NCBI GenBank assembly: GCA_016785225.1
Contig: JAFBJZ010000665.1
Coordinates: 372,001-436,000, forward strand
Length of the DNA: 64,000 nt
Source: Psettodes erumei
Taxonomy: Eukaryota; Chordata; Actinopteri; Pleuronectiformes; Psettodidae
Reading direction: 5' to 3'
The notes below the pieces were generated by a model. That model ran no database searches. It was not told where the DNA came from and was given only the letters and a program-made list of their open reading frames with translations. Below, piece after piece: positions 63,391 through 64,000 of the stretch (position 1 is the first letter of the stretch; each line of letters begins with the position of its first letter). Position numbers and translations under genes: made by a program.

Positions 63391-64000
63391 GTAAGTGTAT
63401 ATTAACGATGATGAAGTTCCTTTAAGCAGGGCACTCAGATCCTGTGAGTTCCCTGAATGCAGTTCAGTTACTGACCTTTGGAGAGAGCCAGTCAGAAATT
63501 AAATTTCCCCTGAACAACACAGAATTTCACATTTCCTATTGAAATGCATTGATGGTAGTATGTTTTAATATTTCTGTCATCACATAATGTAAATGTTCCA
63601 TTTATTTGGTAAATAAACAGGCATTACATAACATTATCTCTAATTATAATAGCAGACTAATAAACTTTGTTCATATGTTCAAAACCAGCATTACTGTTTC
63701 CCATGGGAAACAAGAAATGAAAACAGTTTAGAACAACAATTTGACAAAGTCAGCCAAATGAAAGTAGACAGTATGATACAGAATAGAATACCCAGTATTT
63801 AAAAGGATGATAACAGTGAGATGAATGGTATCCCTGTGAGAACTCAGGCAGGAGGAGGGCCTTGTAATTAGGAGTTTCCAGCCCCGGACTGTCTTTCAGT
63901 TTGCAAAACAGTGTATAGATGGCATTTTTCAAAATCACATAAACATGAGACCAACAAAGACATCTGTGGAAGTCAAATCACCAAAACATTTACAGAAAGG
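63391..64000 (+). other. dlc: Intron 4 of the Delta ligand gene (incomplete)
   Basis: The donor GTAAGT at 63391 opens an AT-rich intron. No further EGF-encoding exon is seen before the window ends. Confidence 0.7.

Noticed and set aside
1..64000. tRNA, rRNA, CRISPR or phage features
   Set aside because: No tRNA box A/B pairs, rRNA-like sequence or spaced direct-repeat arrays were seen; the sequence is vertebrate throughout.

Overview
This window is teleost fish genomic DNA, most likely from a percomorph. Genes are split by GT-AG introns. Intergenic DNA is AT-rich and full of Tc1/mariner and hAT remnants and CA/GT microsatellites. I saw no bacterial, phage or CRISPR feature.

Four genes are recognised and a fifth is assigned only to a family; all lie on the + strand. 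kptn (2560-9622, 12 coding exons) encodes kaptin, a KICSTOR subunit. nova2 (12292-28146, 4 coding exons) encodes a neuronal KH-domain splicing regulator. capns1 (45934-48975, 9 coding exons plus a noncoding first exon) encodes the calpain small subunit. A Myb/SANT-like DNA-binding protein (52702-54441, 4 coding exons) follows. The first four coding exons of a Delta-type Notch ligand, deltaC-like (62400-63390), run towards the right edge. I placed exon boundaries by eye from splice sites, and all junctions keep frame. Human KPTN, NOVA2, CAPNS1 and DLL3 all map to 19q13, so the block looks like conserved synteny. The genes share no pathway.

Between nova2 and capns1 (about 40.4-44.8 kb) is a transposon-rich island. 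It holds a complete non-autonomous hAT element with a perfect 8-bp target duplication, the 5' piece of a second hAT transposase, a Tc1-like terminal repeat next to the capns1 promoter, and a minus-strand ORF (42613-43835). That ORF encodes about 405 residues of coiled coil in a 250-residue higher-order repeat. I do not recognise it, and it is the best candidate for something undescribed.

Other points of interest are a likely alternative first exon of nova2 inside intron 1 (ending 16901), a GC-AG intron in capns1, a calpain small subunit without its glycine-rich domain, and an unassigned coding-like terminal exon at 51405-51473.
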